A DNA stretch of 64,000 nt from Glaciozyma antarctica PI12. Lineage: Eukaryota > Basidiomycota > Microbotryomycetes > Kriegeriales > Camptobasidiaceae. How positions within the stretch are numbered: the first letter of the stretch is position 1; every line of letters starts with the position of its first letter. Positions 50,827-62,202 of the stretch are shown here, piece after piece. Made by a program: the position numbers and the translations under genes. The notes under the pieces were generated by a model. The model had not been told where the DNA came from. It did not search any database and was given only the letters and a program-made list of their open reading frames with translations. The stretch is taken from positions 1,960,028 to 2,024,027 of the forward strand of contig KZ627161.1 of NCBI GenBank assembly GCA_002917775.1, given 5' to 3'.

Positions 50827-51725
50827 CGCAAGAAAGCCACGTTAGGAAAGCGCACTGACGAGAAGGGTAAGCGAGGACGAACCTGGTTGATCCAGTAGGA
50901 GTTAAGGACGCGGAGTCCACCGCAGCGACGAGCGACACGCTCCTCAGCGGTAGAGCGGAGGGAACGCTGGAACTTGAGGTGGTTGACACCCTGGTTCGTG
51001 GGCTTTCCGAAGGTGGCACCTGCGAGTAGGCTAGATCAGCTGCCGTCCCCGTCATCTCCATCCCTCACGACTCGAAGGAACGCACCCTTGTGGACGGGCT
51101 TTTTGCGGTTACCACGGCGGACACGGATACGGTAGATCACGAAGCCCTGCTTGGACTGGGAGGGAGGAAGCGCAGAGTCAGCTCCCGTACTCCAGAGCGC
51201 AAATTTGGTCCCAGGCAATCCCCTCCAACGCTGTGCCTTGCCACCTGTCGAGACGAGTCGTGGGCGGCAAGGCGGACCGGGGGAGGGGAAGAAGAGGCGA
51301 GTGGGAGTGTGTCGAGGGGGTCTGTCGGCGTGTCGAGGTCGAAAATTGCCGATTCGTCGTCCCGTACCTCCATCACCTCGTGCTGCTCCCTAACGACTCC
51401 CTCTGGTCCTCCCCGGTGATCCCCGCCCCCACAAGCACCCCATCACGACCCCCTCCTCTCCACATCCTCATCGCGTCACACCAACAAGGCTTGCAAACGC
51501 ACCTTGTAACCCAGGCGACGAGCCTTGTCAGGGCGGGAGGGGCGGGAGGCACGGTGGCAGACGTTAAGCTGCCTGTACTCCCAGCAGCGGACGCGGAGGA
51601 GGAAGCGGAGGACGTCCGACTGCTTGCGCTTGTGGAGCTCACTGGGGGGACAACAGGTCGATCAGCGCGGGTTCTCGGTGCGGGCGCAGAAAGGAGACTT
51701 ACGCGATGTACTTGTAGGCACCCAT
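50464..51725 (-). CDS. RPL15: 60S ribosomal protein eL15
   Basis: Six or seven exons, starting MGAYKYIA at 51725, then [118 protein letters not shown], and the end [10 protein letters not shown] at 50464. All family landmarks are present, giving about 204 residues. It is an essential large-subunit protein near the base of the exit region, rich in Arg and Lys. The many short introns are common in ribosomal protein genes of basidiomycetes. Confidence 0.97.
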
Positions 51726-51731
51726 TTTGAT

Positions 51732-51909
51732 CTGGGAAGGGGAGGAGCAGAGGTCAGCAAGGGCGCTCAAGGGTCACACGAGGGGCGAGGTTGGGCGGGG
51801 CTGGGAGGGCCGTACGAGGTCGGGCGAAGGGCGTTGGAACGGGGAAGTCGAGGAGGTGACGGTGGGGAGTGTAGGAGGGGCTGCCTAGGGACAGTATGGG
51901 GAGACTTAC
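51732..51909 (-). other. 5'-leader intron of RPL15
   Basis: On the minus strand a consensus donor GTAAGT begins at 51909 and a pyrimidine-rich CCCTTCCCAG acceptor ends at 51732, six bases before the RPL15 ATG. A 178-nt intron in the leader is common for highly expressed fungal ribosomal protein genes and may hold regulatory sequence. Confidence 0.6.
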
Positions 51910-52457
51910 GAACCGAGAGAGACACAAGAAGGCAAGAGGTATGGGCCTGGCGATTTTCACCAAGTAGTGAAAATCTGCGCGCTTGGGCTTGGAGCCTTCT
52001 CCTCGCTGCTTCCGCGGTTGGTTCGTCTTCCCCTCTCGCTTTCGACAGTCTGCAACGTTGAGCCCAATCTGTACAGAGGTATTCAAGCGCCGAGCCCGTC
52101 TCTGTTTGAAGCGAGACGTCCCACAGACACCAGAGATCTCACCTCGCTTCGCCCGACTCTCTTCTCTCATTCCGACGACGATAAGAACGCCTTACGCTGC
52201 TTTACTCGGCCCCGGGGCTAATCTACTCCTTTCTATACACCCTACACTACTTTACAAGCACCCGCTGGGAACAACAAGACCGCACCGACGGCACCGCTCA
52301 TGACCTTAGTCAAAGCTCGAGCTCGCTCACGAGAAAACCCCTGGATAGCCTGAACACTGCGATGCAAACCGAAACACACTACAAAGCGCCAGATAAAACT
52401 GAAGGGGAGCACAGCATTCGTCTCAACCCTCCACTGAGCCGCAACCCTCCACCGAAC
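51910..52457. other. RPL15 promoter region and intergenic DNA
   Basis: Sits upstream of RPL15 and downstream of the SIM protein gene. A perfect palindrome-like word GATTTTCACCAAGTAGTGAAAATC at 51951-51974 stands out near the RPL15 5' end. No gene supported. Confidence 0.45.
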
Positions 52458-53908
52458 CTACTCCTCACTCCTCCTCGTCACCCCATCGTACCCCACCGTC
52501 CCCACCCTCTCCTCCTCCTCCTCCTCCTCCCTCCTCCACGGTCTCGGCAACCCCTCCCTTCCCATCCCCCCAAACCTCCACTCCTTCTCCACCGCGTCTC
52601 CTCGCAACTCGTTGTCCATCCGGTACTCCTTGTCCCGATTATGGGCGAACCGAGGTTCGGCGGAAGGCTGGTAGTGCGGGATTTTGGAAGCGTCGTATTT
52701 TAAGTCCCGCGGGTGGAGGTGGAGACGACCTTTGGCGAGAGAGGGTTCGAGAGAGGACCAGTACTCGGAGGATGCGCAAGAGGCTGTTCGTGCGAGAGTC
52801 CTAAGGGGGGTGTCCTGCGTTACGGGAGAAAAGTTAGAGGTGGAGGGAGGGCGAGAGGGATCGGAGAGGGAGATGGCGCCGATATCGACAGCGAGGTTCG
52901 TCGCTTGGTCGTCCGTTCCACCTAGAGCTCGCGCGAGGCTTGTACCGACGCCTAGAGCGTATAGCTCGGGAGAACGACCTCGTGCGGGTTCAGGCTCCTG
53001 CGAGGCCGGAGGCCCTTCGTGGAGGTAGGTCGCCCAGAGGAGATAGGCGGGGTAAGACGGGGGAAGAGGAGGGGGCGTCTTCGGAAGGCGCGCTTTGAGA
53101 GAACCCAATTGGGTTCTCAGGACTGGCGGTGGGGGTAGTTGCGGTGCGGGGGCGGGGGCGGGAGTGGAGGTTGAGGCGGGGAGACGGGAGAAGCGGGGTT
53201 GAGAGAGCGGCGGAGGGTTGACCTCAGCTGGAGGTGATGTAGTTGGGCGGGGGGTTGGCGGGTGTCCAGCCTGTGGCAGTTCTTCTGTAGGGACGATGGT
53301 GGCGAGCGCGACAGACTGGGAGTCTCGGTGAGCTGTGCGTTCGCGCTTGGTAGGGGATCTCGAGCTCACCTTGCGCGACCGTGGTGGAGAAGGGGACCGC
53401 TTTCGCTTCGCGGGCGACGGCACATGCTGGATTGATTGAGCGGATAGGGCAGGGCGAGGAACGTGTTGAGGGTTGGGGACAGAGCTGCTGGATGAACCTC
53501 GGGACTGCAAGGGACCGACGTTAGGTCTCCCCTCTGAATGCCATCTCTTGAGAGGAACGCACGGTTGAAGCAGTGGGGTTCAGAACTACCTCGTCCTCGT
53601 CGTCGTCGCTGCTATCAAGCGTGAGGTCGATAACGCGGCTCGTGCTCTCCACGCCCGCCTGGAGGAGTGCATGAGATCAGCTCCCGTCCTCACCCCCGCA
53701 TCCATGTCGCCCTCGTACGACTCACCTGCACCCTCCTCTGCTCGCGAACATACGCAAAGAGGTCGGTCGTATTTTGCCTCGAGGTCGAGATGAAGTCGGG
53801 CGCGACTGGCTCTGGGGACTGGTCCGTGTGGTTCGAGTCGGGTGGAGAGGGGAGGGTGCTGGCGACGGACGCGTACGAGTCGAGTGATTTGGCGTGAGTG
53901 CTCTCCAT
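52458..53908 (-). CDS. Nuclear-type protein with SUMO-interacting motif, unknown function
   Basis: Start MESTHAKSLDSYASVASTLP at 53908. Exon 1 ends near the Arg/Gln-rich VREQRRVQ; the next exon carries ESTSRVIDLTLDSSDDDEDE. VIDLT followed by Ser and Asp/Glu is a standard SUMO-interacting motif (53620-53634 encodes VIDLT). The last exon is long: a basic Ser/Pro region (PAKRKRSPSPPRSRKVSSRS, resembling a nuclear localisation signal), a proline-rich stretch, LPPSYPAYLLWATYLHEGPP, then EYWSSLEPSLAKGRLHLHPR, DLKYDASKIPHYQP, and a Glu/Arg end. I do not recognise a domain. A role in the nucleus linked to SUMO is inferred from motif and composition. Confidence 0.68.
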
Positions 53909-54535
53909 CTATTGCGAGCATGATGAGAGGATGAAGGAGGAGGCGAAGCTGGCCCCCCGCTGAATGGAAAACGCGACAAGGGCCAGCTGCGACGCGAATG
54001 GGACTCTCTTTGTGGCCTCGCTGGCTATTGCGTTCTCTCTTGCGGGTTCAGAGAAGCGTACTAGGTTTAGTCAGAAACTTGGCTGAACAAGTCGTTCTTG
54101 AGATCCACTCCGGAGGAAGGAACTGGGGGTGCGGAATCGGGATGGACAGCGGCTTTGCAGGGGAGAACGAAGTCGTGATCTCCAGCGAACCTCATCGAGG
54201 AAAAGCATGCTGCCCACTTGCAAAAAGACAGCCCTGAAGCAGCTGGAGGTGAAGGAGAAGAGCAGAGAGGTAGCGAAGCCGCAACGCGTGGGGGACTTGC
54301 TGGAAGCCAGTGTGTCTTGCACTGGCGGCCAGGTGACGCTGAGAGTGTCGCAAGAGGTCACTGGCTACGCGGATCCCATGGAAAGGCGTCCTCGGGCTCT
54401 CAGAGTACGCTGGTCTGCACCGTCAAGATCAGCTCCGGTCGCCCGGACGATCCAACAGCTACTCACCTCAAGCGAGCCCAGGCTCGAGCTGATATCCTAC
54501 TTCTGCACCCTAGCAAGAAGCACCGCCGCCACACC
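53909..54535. other. intergenic, no supported gene
   Basis: About 630 bp between PCC1 and the SIM protein gene. A plus-strand frame with VGDLLEASVSCTGGQVTLRV (near 54290-54350) looks slightly coding-like, but it has no family match I know and no clear borders. Confidence 0.4.
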
Positions 54536-54994
54536 CTACCGCGCCACCCCTCCCCAGCTCCCCATCAATCCGACCTCCATCGACTCCGCCTCTCCCGCTC
54601 CCAAGCTCCCTCCCTCCTCCTTTGGCGCGAACTTATGCATCGTTTGCACTACCAGCTGCACATCACTGATACAGTGATCCAGAGCTACGCGGGCCTGCGC
54701 TACGGTTCTTGCGCGGAACTCGCTGGAGGCAAGATCAGCGCTTGAAGAGGAGAGAGGACGATGGGACGAACATCTTGAGCGTGTTACCGTCTACGGCGAG
54801 AGTGCGGGAGATCTCGGAGGGGCGCAGAGGCTTGTCGACGCTGATGACTTGCTTGACGAGCTCGGCGTTGGCGGAGGTGGGGAAGGGGAGAGAGAGGGAG
54901 CTGGGGGCGCAGTGTGAGTGGACGTACGGCTGTGAGACGAGAGGGAAACAACTCACACCGTGTGCCAGCTCTTGCGGTCTTCTGTCTCTGGCAT
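54536..54994 (-). CDS. PCC1: KEOPS/EKC complex subunit Pcc1
   Basis: Three exons (54957-54994, 54772-54900, 54536-54722) give 117 residues, starting MPETEDRKSWHTVSLSLPFP. Family landmarks: LSLPFPTSANAELVKQVISV, KPLRPSEISRTLAVDGNTLK, IEFRARTVAQARVALDHCIS and DVQLVVQTM. Pcc1 is a small dimerising protein that binds the Kae1 subunit in KEOPS, which makes the t6A modification at position 37 of tRNAs reading ANN codons, and was also linked to telomere and transcription control in yeast. The tail after TMHKFA is longer than usual by about 30 residues. Divergent from the next gene, with 106 bp between the starts. Confidence 0.9.
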
Positions 54995-55100
54995 CGGGAG
55001 AACGTTGTGGGAGGAAGAGAAGGTGATTCGTCGAGATCGTTTCAGCGCGGAGAGGTGGCGACGCAGGTTGACCTTGTACCACTTGCCTCGAACTCTCAGG

Positions 55101-56807
55101 ATGGCTCCCAAGAGACGAACTCGACCTGCTCTAGCAGCTAAACCATCACAGGAGAACTTGCCAGGTACGTCCGAGTGCATCCAGCGCTCGACACCTCCAG
55201 TGTTGTTCGAGAGTCTCCCGCTGACTCGCTTCACTCCCAGTTCGCAGCGGACTCTCGTCAAAGCCTGCAGCTACCAAGAAGAGCATAGCTACTGCTCCAG
55301 CTAAGAAAGGACTCGCCGAGCTCCGGGATCGAGTGCGCAAGATCAACGCGAGGGCTGCTGAGCGGGAGGAGGCAGCAGCGGTTGCGGTCGAGGGGGAGGA
55401 GAAGAACTCGCAGGCTACGCAGGTGCAGGAGGAGGAGGAGCAGGCCGAGAACCAGCTCGAGGAGGAGGAGGAGGTCGCCGGGAGCCCAGCTCGCCACTCC
55501 CCAGCTCCCGAACAACAACCTCGACAGCAACAACACGCTCCGCGCTCCCCCTCCTTCGCCTTCCCCTCCCCTCACGCTCTCCCCCCACCTCCAGCACTCC
55601 CTCTCCCTGTCGCCCGCCGAGGTACTCCCGTCCCTCAACCTCGAGCTCCATCTCCCTTCTCCGACAACTCCTCCCTCACCTACGCCGACATCGCCTCCGA
55701 CAACGAGGTCGCTCCTCGTCCCAAACCCGCCGCTCGCCTCCCGCAGGCCCAGAAGGCACCTGCTCACAGCTCGCTCTACAGCGACAAGGGATCAGCAAAG
55801 GGCAAAGGACGCGCGCTCTTCGTCCATCGCTCCCCGACTAAAGACCTCGAAGACGAACCCCTCCCTCCAGCTCAGCAACCTCGACGACCGTATCAATCTC
55901 GCCCCCGATCTGAATCCGTTCAGCCGGGGTTCATGGCGCCCAAGGACCTCCTCGCTTCGTTCCTCAAGGCGGATCGGGCGATTAAGAGGACGATGGGACG
56001 CAGGAGGGATTTCGACGAGGATGCGGCGGCGGAGGAAGTGATGGATGTGAACGAGGAGGAGGAGGAGGAGGAGGAGGTAGTGGAGGAGGAGGAGTCAGTG
56101 GAGGAGGAGAGGGAGGAGGAGGATCTTCCCTCTGCGAAGGAGATTGCGAAGGCAGCTGCGACGAGCAAGACGAAGGGACCGACTGCGAAGGCCAAGTCCT
56201 CTCCAGCTTTATCTGACGAAGCCGACGCACCCACTTCACGCCGCACGAGCGCCCGTACTGGCCCAACGAAGCGCAAGGCCTCTCCCTCCCCTTGCTCCTC
56301 CGCCGCCTCTTCCGACCCATTCGACATCCCGGCGCCGACGCCGAAGCGTGGGAAGAAGGGGAAGGGGAAGAAGGAGAAGGTCGATTGGGATACCGAGGCT
56401 TTGATGGAGGAGCTGCCGAAGAGGAGGAGTAGAGGTGCGGTGGTGCTCGAGAGCGAGGAGGACGTCGACGAGATTGAGGATGAGGATGAGTGAGTGCTTT
56501 CTTCTTGTCGTCTGTGAAGCAGGCTGATGTTTTTAAGCAGGATCGGGTATCAAGCGGCTGCAAGGAGGAAGGGGAAGGGGGGGAAGGCGAAGGTCAAGAA
56601 GGCGTCGACGTACAGGGCGAAAAAGGGCACGAAGCAGGCCAAGGCTGTGGAGGAGGAAGTCGATTCGGTGCGTCTTTCGACTGTTTCGTGGCGGACTCGA
56701 GGCTGACGTCGCGTGAGCAGGAGCGCGAACGGGCGAAGCAGAAGCGCCTGCAGGAGTACGAGGATCTCAAGGACTTTGCGATGGAGGAGGAGAAGGTGCT
56801 TTGGTGA
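55101..56807 (+). CDS. Acidic/basic low-complexity nuclear-type protein, unknown
   Basis: Four exons. Start MAPKRRTRPALAAKPSQENL at 55101, joined by an intron to VRSGLSSKPAATKKS and ELRDRVRKINARAAEREEAA. Long central regions are Pro/Ser- and Gln-rich. Then FMAPKDLLASFLKADRAIKR, a Glu run from a GAG-codon repeat (about 56049-56130), PFDIPAPTPKRGKKGKGKKE, WDTEALMEELPKRRS, and an Asp/Glu stretch. The last exons read IGYQAARRKGKGGKAKVKK and ERERAKQKRLQEYEDLKDFA, ending EEEKVLW at 56807. Basic clusters suggest nuclear localisation. I do not recognise the family. Confidence 0.72.
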
Positions 56808-56913
56808 TAAGCGAGCCAAAAATACGAACGCTGTAATCTGTAACGAGCGTCGCTCTTTGCAATCGACAATGCTAAGGGGTATCTCCTTGCTGGGTATCCT
56901 GCGATTCTGTGTC

Positions 56914-59900
56914 CTACTTCAAGCCGAACCCCTCGCTGCGACGACGCATCAGCTCCTTCGCAGCTCCGGCGACTCGAGAAACGTACCTCTCGTCCATCGC
57001 GCTCGTCAACCGATCCTCCTTCGATCCTTCGATCCCGGTAGCGATACAAGCAGAGCTGCGTGCGCACGCATCAGCTTCCCTCCCCCTCAGCTCACCCGCG
57101 CAGAAAACGAACCTGGTTGAAGCACGTATGGCTCGTCGGCCAGCGACCCATGTCCGGTCCCAGATTCGTGAGCTTGAGCTGAAGCGCCGAAGTCCCCGTC
57201 GCCGGAATCCTGTCGCTCCCCGTGATGAAGCTCAACAGCGCTTTCTGCCGTTCGACATCGAACTCCGAAAAGACGTCCCAGAAGAGCCTGCGGCACATCA
57301 GCTCATATCGCATGAGCTGGCGAGAGGAAGACGCACTGGACAGTCGGATCCTCCTCGCCTGCGAACCCCTCATACACTGTCACGCCCTTGAGCTGCTCGA
57401 TATCGAGCGGTTCCGTACTTCCTCGTACGAGGAGCTCGAGCTCCTCTCCTCGGAAAAGCGAGAGCGCGTTCCCCGAAGTGACGTCCATGAACCCTCGCGC
57501 AAAGGATTCATACTGGCCTCGGATCCCGGCGTCAAGGAGGAAGGAGACGTAGAACTTGACGTACTCTGTATCGCCACACGGTCAGCACGGTCTGAACAGT
57601 GGAGAAAGTGGAAAACGGACCTGCGCGGTTGGCGTTGGTGACGGGGATCAAAGCGCCGCCTTCGACTAGCGGAACTTCCTGTACCTCGCCCCACGCTTCG
57701 TAGTCCCCCACGAACGAGCGGCAGAAGACGTCTTCGACGTCGTCTCCTGGGTAGTCGAGCAACGCCTGTAGCCCTCGCGCCAGCGCAGGTCTCACCACTG
57801 CGAGGTCTGCGAGCCCGACGGGTTCGTGTGCGAGCTTTTTGTAGACGGCCTGCGAAGTGACGGAGTCAGCGAGACGCATTGGGCGAGGAGGGAGGACGAA
57901 CGAGAGGGAGCGGAACGTCGAGAGTGACGCTGTTGTAGATGGCGAGCCCGATCACGGCACCGACGAGGTAGAATTCGTCGAAGGATTCGAGCGAGGCGGG
58001 GTTGAACCAGCAGAGGTGCGAGTCCTCATCGAAGACGAACATGCCGAACTGCCGTGCGGTTCGTTAGTCGGAAGACGAGGAAGGCTAGTAGCGGAGAAGA
58101 CGCACTTGAGGATCGAAGAGCTGGCGACAGAGAAGCAGAAACCACTCCTTCCGCAATCCTCCAGCGTCGACTCCGTCCTCCCCGTCGAACGTGATCCGCA
58201 GACGCTTCTTCAGCTCCGAGCTGTGCTGCGAGATCTACTCGAGCCGTTAATCTCGGTTCAGGTCTCGTCGGTAGGGACGCACCTGCCGCAAGGAGTCGTG
58301 GACAAGCTGCGTTCTCCGCACTCCCAAGATGAGGACGGGGTTGACGAGCTGGCGATAGTAGAGTGTCGACCTGATGGCTTCGCGCGCCTTTTCCTCCTGT
58401 TCACGAAACACATCAGCTTGGGACTTCACAGGAAGAGAGGCAGCCGGGAGGTACCATTTGACGCGTTCCGTCGTACGAGAGGAGATGAATCTTGATCCCA
58501 AGCGAAAGTAGAAATGGATACTGGCAAAGGGAGAAGCGTCTGCGTGCTGAACGTTAGTCGAGCAGGGGAATGGGAGGACAAACCCTTACCCAGAGCGCGC
58601 CTCCCAAGTTGTGAAGGACGAAATCATCTCCGCCGGACCGAGCGAGTCGATGATGGTGGAGTAGAACGCTGCGAGCTTCAATCTCGGGCGTTGCTGGTTC
58701 GACGCAACTGCGCAAAGGACCTCGTCAGTTCTGGACGCTCTTGCGTAGAGGGGAACCGCGCACACAACAAAGCAGCGACCCGACTCCCCGTTTTTACGCC
58801 CCAATCGTCTGCGTACCCTCCGCCCGTAGCTCCCATACTGCCTCCAATTCGTTTCGAAATGTACGCAGTTACGAGCTCGACTTTCGCCTGTAGAGCGGAA
58901 GTGGGATACGAGGGCGAGGAGAGATGTTGAACGAGAGCGTGATGCAGCCCGTTGGGAAGGTTGGAGATGCTATGCCGGAGGAAGTCAGCACGAAACAAGG
59001 AGCAGAGAGAGTGTAGACGTACAGGCCTAACATACGGGAGAGTGTCCAGGCGCGCTGCTGCGGATCTGGAGTGCCGGAGGAGAGCAGAATTGGACACTGC
59101 GAAGGGGTCAGCGAGCGACTCAGGAAGAGCAGACAGCGTGAACGCACCTCGAACAGGACCACAAGCCAGCCTCCATCTCCTTCCCTTAACGCCGTTCCAG
59201 GCTTTTGCAACAGTCCCTCCAGCGCCGTTCTCATGGCATCCAGCGCGCGAGGGCGTGATTGAACCAGGTCGTAGAAAGTCGAGAGAGTCTCGAGAGAAGG
59301 GATGGCGTTCGAAGAGTCTCGGAACGAGGCTTCGATTGTCGGGATCGTCTTGAATGCCGCAGCGACCTTGCGCACGAAGAGGTCCTCGACGTCCAGATCC
59401 TCGGGAGCTCCCAGCGCCAGCGCCTCCAACCCAGTCTCGATGCTCTCTCCGCCGCGCAATCTCGTAAGCTGGCGGTGTAGCATGTGTACGTCTCCAGCGC
59501 TAATAACTGCGCTGTAATCGGGCAGCTCTGCGTGCTCCGAGGTTAGCTAGGTCGTTGGCCCCGAAGACGCAACGCGCCTGATCCTGCGCCGACCGCCTTG
59601 AGGTCGTTTATCGTCGAGCAGACGGTGCACTGAAATCCTAACATCCTAACATCGGGTAGCCCACCGTAATTCCACAGCAGCAGCACGCCCCCTCCGTCGT
59701 CCAACCCGCCTGCGGTGGAGCTCGCTGTTGTTGACTTGGCGGTCCGAGGGGAGGTCGAGGGGATGGTTGGTTGCGCTGGCTGGTGATGGCGGGAGCAGCG
59801 GAGCCTCCAAAGTAGAAGGATTGACCCGGCTGCCAGGATTGAACAGGCGGTGGCGGTCGTGAGGTGGTGGGAGGAGGAGGAGGATACGCCCGTGGAGCGA

Positions 59901-59994
59901 AGGCCGAGGTGCTACGGGAAGGGATGGGAGGGGGAAGAGGAGGAGGCTGTTGCTGTTGGCGTTGCTGGTAGCGCTGACCTGGGTAGCTCGACAT
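56914..59994 (-). CDS. HECT-type E3 ubiquitin ligase, HUL4-like
   Basis: About fifteen exons, start MSSYPGQRYQQRQQQQPPPL at 59994. The Pro/Gln-rich N-terminus leads to a Cys motif (CCCCGITVGYP then FQCTVCSTINDL) as in HUL4 relatives. The middle is helical (GLEALALGAPEDLDVEDLFV and others). The HECT domain begins near RQLVNPVLILGVRR, with LKKRLRITFDGEDGVDAGGL, RKEWFLLLCRQLFDPQ, FDEFYLVGAVIGLAIYNSVT, EYVKFYVSFLLDAGI, and RWPTSHTCFNQ carrying the catalytic Cys; the end is ESEGFGLK at 56914. HECT ligases take ubiquitin onto this Cys before passing it to substrates. Two 8-bp tandem duplications (59638-59653, 57019-57034) and frame slips beside them look like sequence errors or recent mutations. 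Confidence 0.85.
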
Positions 59995-60098
59995 CGCCTG
60001 GAGTGTTGCGAAGAGCCAACCCAGCAGGAAGCATCGACACCGCCCTCCTCTCTCTCTGCCTCCCCTACTTCACGACTTCTTACGAGCCGTACTCGATA

Positions 60099-60658
60099 AT
60101 GCCAGGGCTTACTCGCCTACTCCTGCTGGGATTCAGCCTAGTTCGCCACGCCGTCTGCGTCTTCCGCCGCTCCTCGCTGACCTCCTTCTGCCCCAGCTCT
60201 CCCTCCTCCTCTCCGTCGCGTCCCAAGCTACCACGACTGGAACCGCCGTCGCCTCCTCTGGCGCCTCCATCCCTACCCTTCCACCGAACGCTACCGCATC
60301 AGCGACCGGCACCGCTCCTCCCCCCCCTCTCACGTCTATAGTCAACGGAACCACGGTTATCACCACACGCAACGCAACCCAAACTACTACCTCCTCGACT
60401 CCCGCTGTACTTGCTTCGACGCCAGCAGGACTAGTGAGCATTACGGCGGTGGCACCAGGCGTGACGCAGTCGGGGATCGTCAGTGGGCCGAACGACAGGT
60501 GAGCTTCGATCTGCGTGGGGAAGCTGAAGGATAGGAGCTGATCGACTGGTGGGAACAGCTATATCGCTGCTGCTGGACGGGCAGTGCTGGATTCGAGGAC
60601 ATGGATGGGGGTGGGAGCTGTTGCGGCGGGAGTGCTGGGCGGATGGACCCTCGTATAG
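60099..60658 (+). CDS. Small secreted Ser/Thr-rich protein, possible GPI anchor
   Basis: Three exons (60099-60140, 60197-60498, 60559-60658), 147 residues. A signal peptide is clear: MPGLTRLLLLGFSLLSLLLS then VASQA. The mature part is Thr/Ser/Ala/Pro-rich (TSIVNGTTVITTRNATQTTT) with several N-x-T sites. After a polar SYIAAAGRAVLDSRT comes a hydrophobic tail (MGVGAVAAGVLGGWTLV) ending the protein, as expected for GPI attachment or a tail anchor. Probably a cell-wall or surface protein. Divergent from the HECT ligase gene with about 104 bp between starts. Confidence 0.8.
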
Positions 60659-60853
60659 GGCGCGAGAGGGACGCTCTCTCCCTGGCAGCATGGACACAGA
60701 CACTTTCTCAATCGCATTTGCATTTCGTTAGGGCGTGGGCTGCCATCCAGCTAACTCTGCTTGTCTGAGCCTCCTTCGAGCTGCAGCGTCTCCCAGGGCT
60801 TCCGACTCGCTCGCTTTCTCGCCTCTTTCCCTCCTACCACACAGGACAGGAAG

Positions 60854-62202
60854 ATGAGTTCCCTCCCCGACGCCAACACTGTCTCGCTCATCACTGGTGG
60901 AGGCTCTGGCTTTGGCAAGGCTGTTGCAGAGCTGATGGCCTCACGCGGGTTCGTCTCCCCTTCCCTCGGTCTGCTTCGGACTCACTCTCCTTCCAAAGCT
61001 CGAAAGTCATCGTCGTGGATCTCAACGAAGAGCATGCTAAGGAGGTAGCGAGCGCGCTGAATAAGAAGGCGGACGAGACGTGCGTTCATATGGTTGTCGG
61101 GGTGCGGGGAGCTGACGAACCGCTCAGGGTTGCGGTCGCGAAGAAGGTCGACACGGCGGTGTGGGAGGATCAGAAGGCCGTCTTCGAAGACACTCTGGCG
61201 ATGTACGGCAGGATCGACTACGGTGCGTACCCTCCTCGCCATCGCCACTCCCCGCTGACCCGTCGCCGCAGTCTTCGCCAACGCCGGTTCGTCCCCCTCC
61301 CTCTCTTCATCGCTACATCGCTTACGACCTCCTCACATTAGGAATCGCCGAAATCCCCTTCATTCCCCGCGAGTCGAGCACCGAATTCATCAAGCCCAAC
61401 CTGCGCACCCTCGAGGTCGACCTGAACGGCAACCTCTTGACGTCCGCTCTCGCCTTGCAGCTGTTCCAGAGGCAGAAGTACGGACCGCATGGGTACAAGG
61501 GGAAGCTTATCCTGACGAGCTCGGTGTACGGACTCTGTAAGTCTTCGCTGATCGGTGCGAAGGCGAGAGCTGATGAGGAGTAGATCCCTGTCCAGGGATG
61601 CCGATGTACGCTCTGCTTCTCAATAGGAGTGACGGGTTGGGAAGCTGACGAACGCAGGTACGCTACTGCGAAGCATGGCATCGTCGCCTTCATGCGCTCG
61701 GAAGCTGCTCACTATGCCGAGTCTGGGATTACGGTCAACGCGAGTACGCCCATTCCTTCCTGCTGTTTTTCTTCCCCACTGACTCCTTCACGCAGTCTGC
61801 CCCAACCTCGTCCGTGAGTCATCTGAGCGAGCGAAGAGTGAGCGAGAACTAACGATCATCCAGGTACCACGATCGTCTCGGAGGACTTCCTCAAGCCCTT
61901 CGAGGAGAAGAGACTCCTCACGGATCTCAGTCTTGTCGTCCAGGCGTTCGAGGTGCGTTTTCAATCCATTTCGTCGCAGCTCGCTCATCTCGCCCGCAGA
62001 GCCTCGTCGGAGACAGCAGCTTGAACGGGTGCGCGCTCGGCGTCAACCAAGGCGGGATTTGGGTCCACCCGCAGGTGAGCTCCTTGATTCGTGATAGGCG
62101 AGCTCGAGTACTGACTCGCATTCACAGGACGAGTTCAGGTGGGAGGAGAACAGGGCTCCGCTCGAGCTCATCTCAAAGATGATGGGGGAGGGGAAGCGCT
62201 GA
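60854..62202 (+). CDS. Short-chain dehydrogenase/reductase, 15-PGDH-like
   Basis: About eight exons, about 285 residues, start MSSLPDANTVSLITGGGSGF at 60854. The cofactor site is TGGGSGFGK, and KVIVVDLNEEH suggests NAD use (Asp at the end of beta 2). A VFANAGIAE stretch gives the NAG motif; LILTSSVYG holds the catalytic Ser; MPMYATAKHG gives Tyr-x-x-x-Lys after splicing. Further parts: SEAAHYAESGITVNAVCPNL, TTIVSEDFLKPFEEKRL, LGVNQGGIWVHPQ. The pattern matches fungal NAD-dependent SDRs annotated as 15-hydroxyprostaglandin dehydrogenase-like; the real substrate is unknown. Several introns have GTGCGT or GTAAGT donors. Ends MMGEGKR at 62202. Confidence 0.87.

Noticed and set aside
54129-54677. 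182-codon plus-strand frame between PCC1 and the SIM gene
   Set aside because: Its last part lies antisense to PCC1 exon 3 and the rest has no motif or clear borders.
56049-56130. GAG trinucleotide repeat as a possible satellite
   Set aside because: It lies inside a coding exon as a Glu run in frame, so it is a coding low-complexity tract, not a satellite array.
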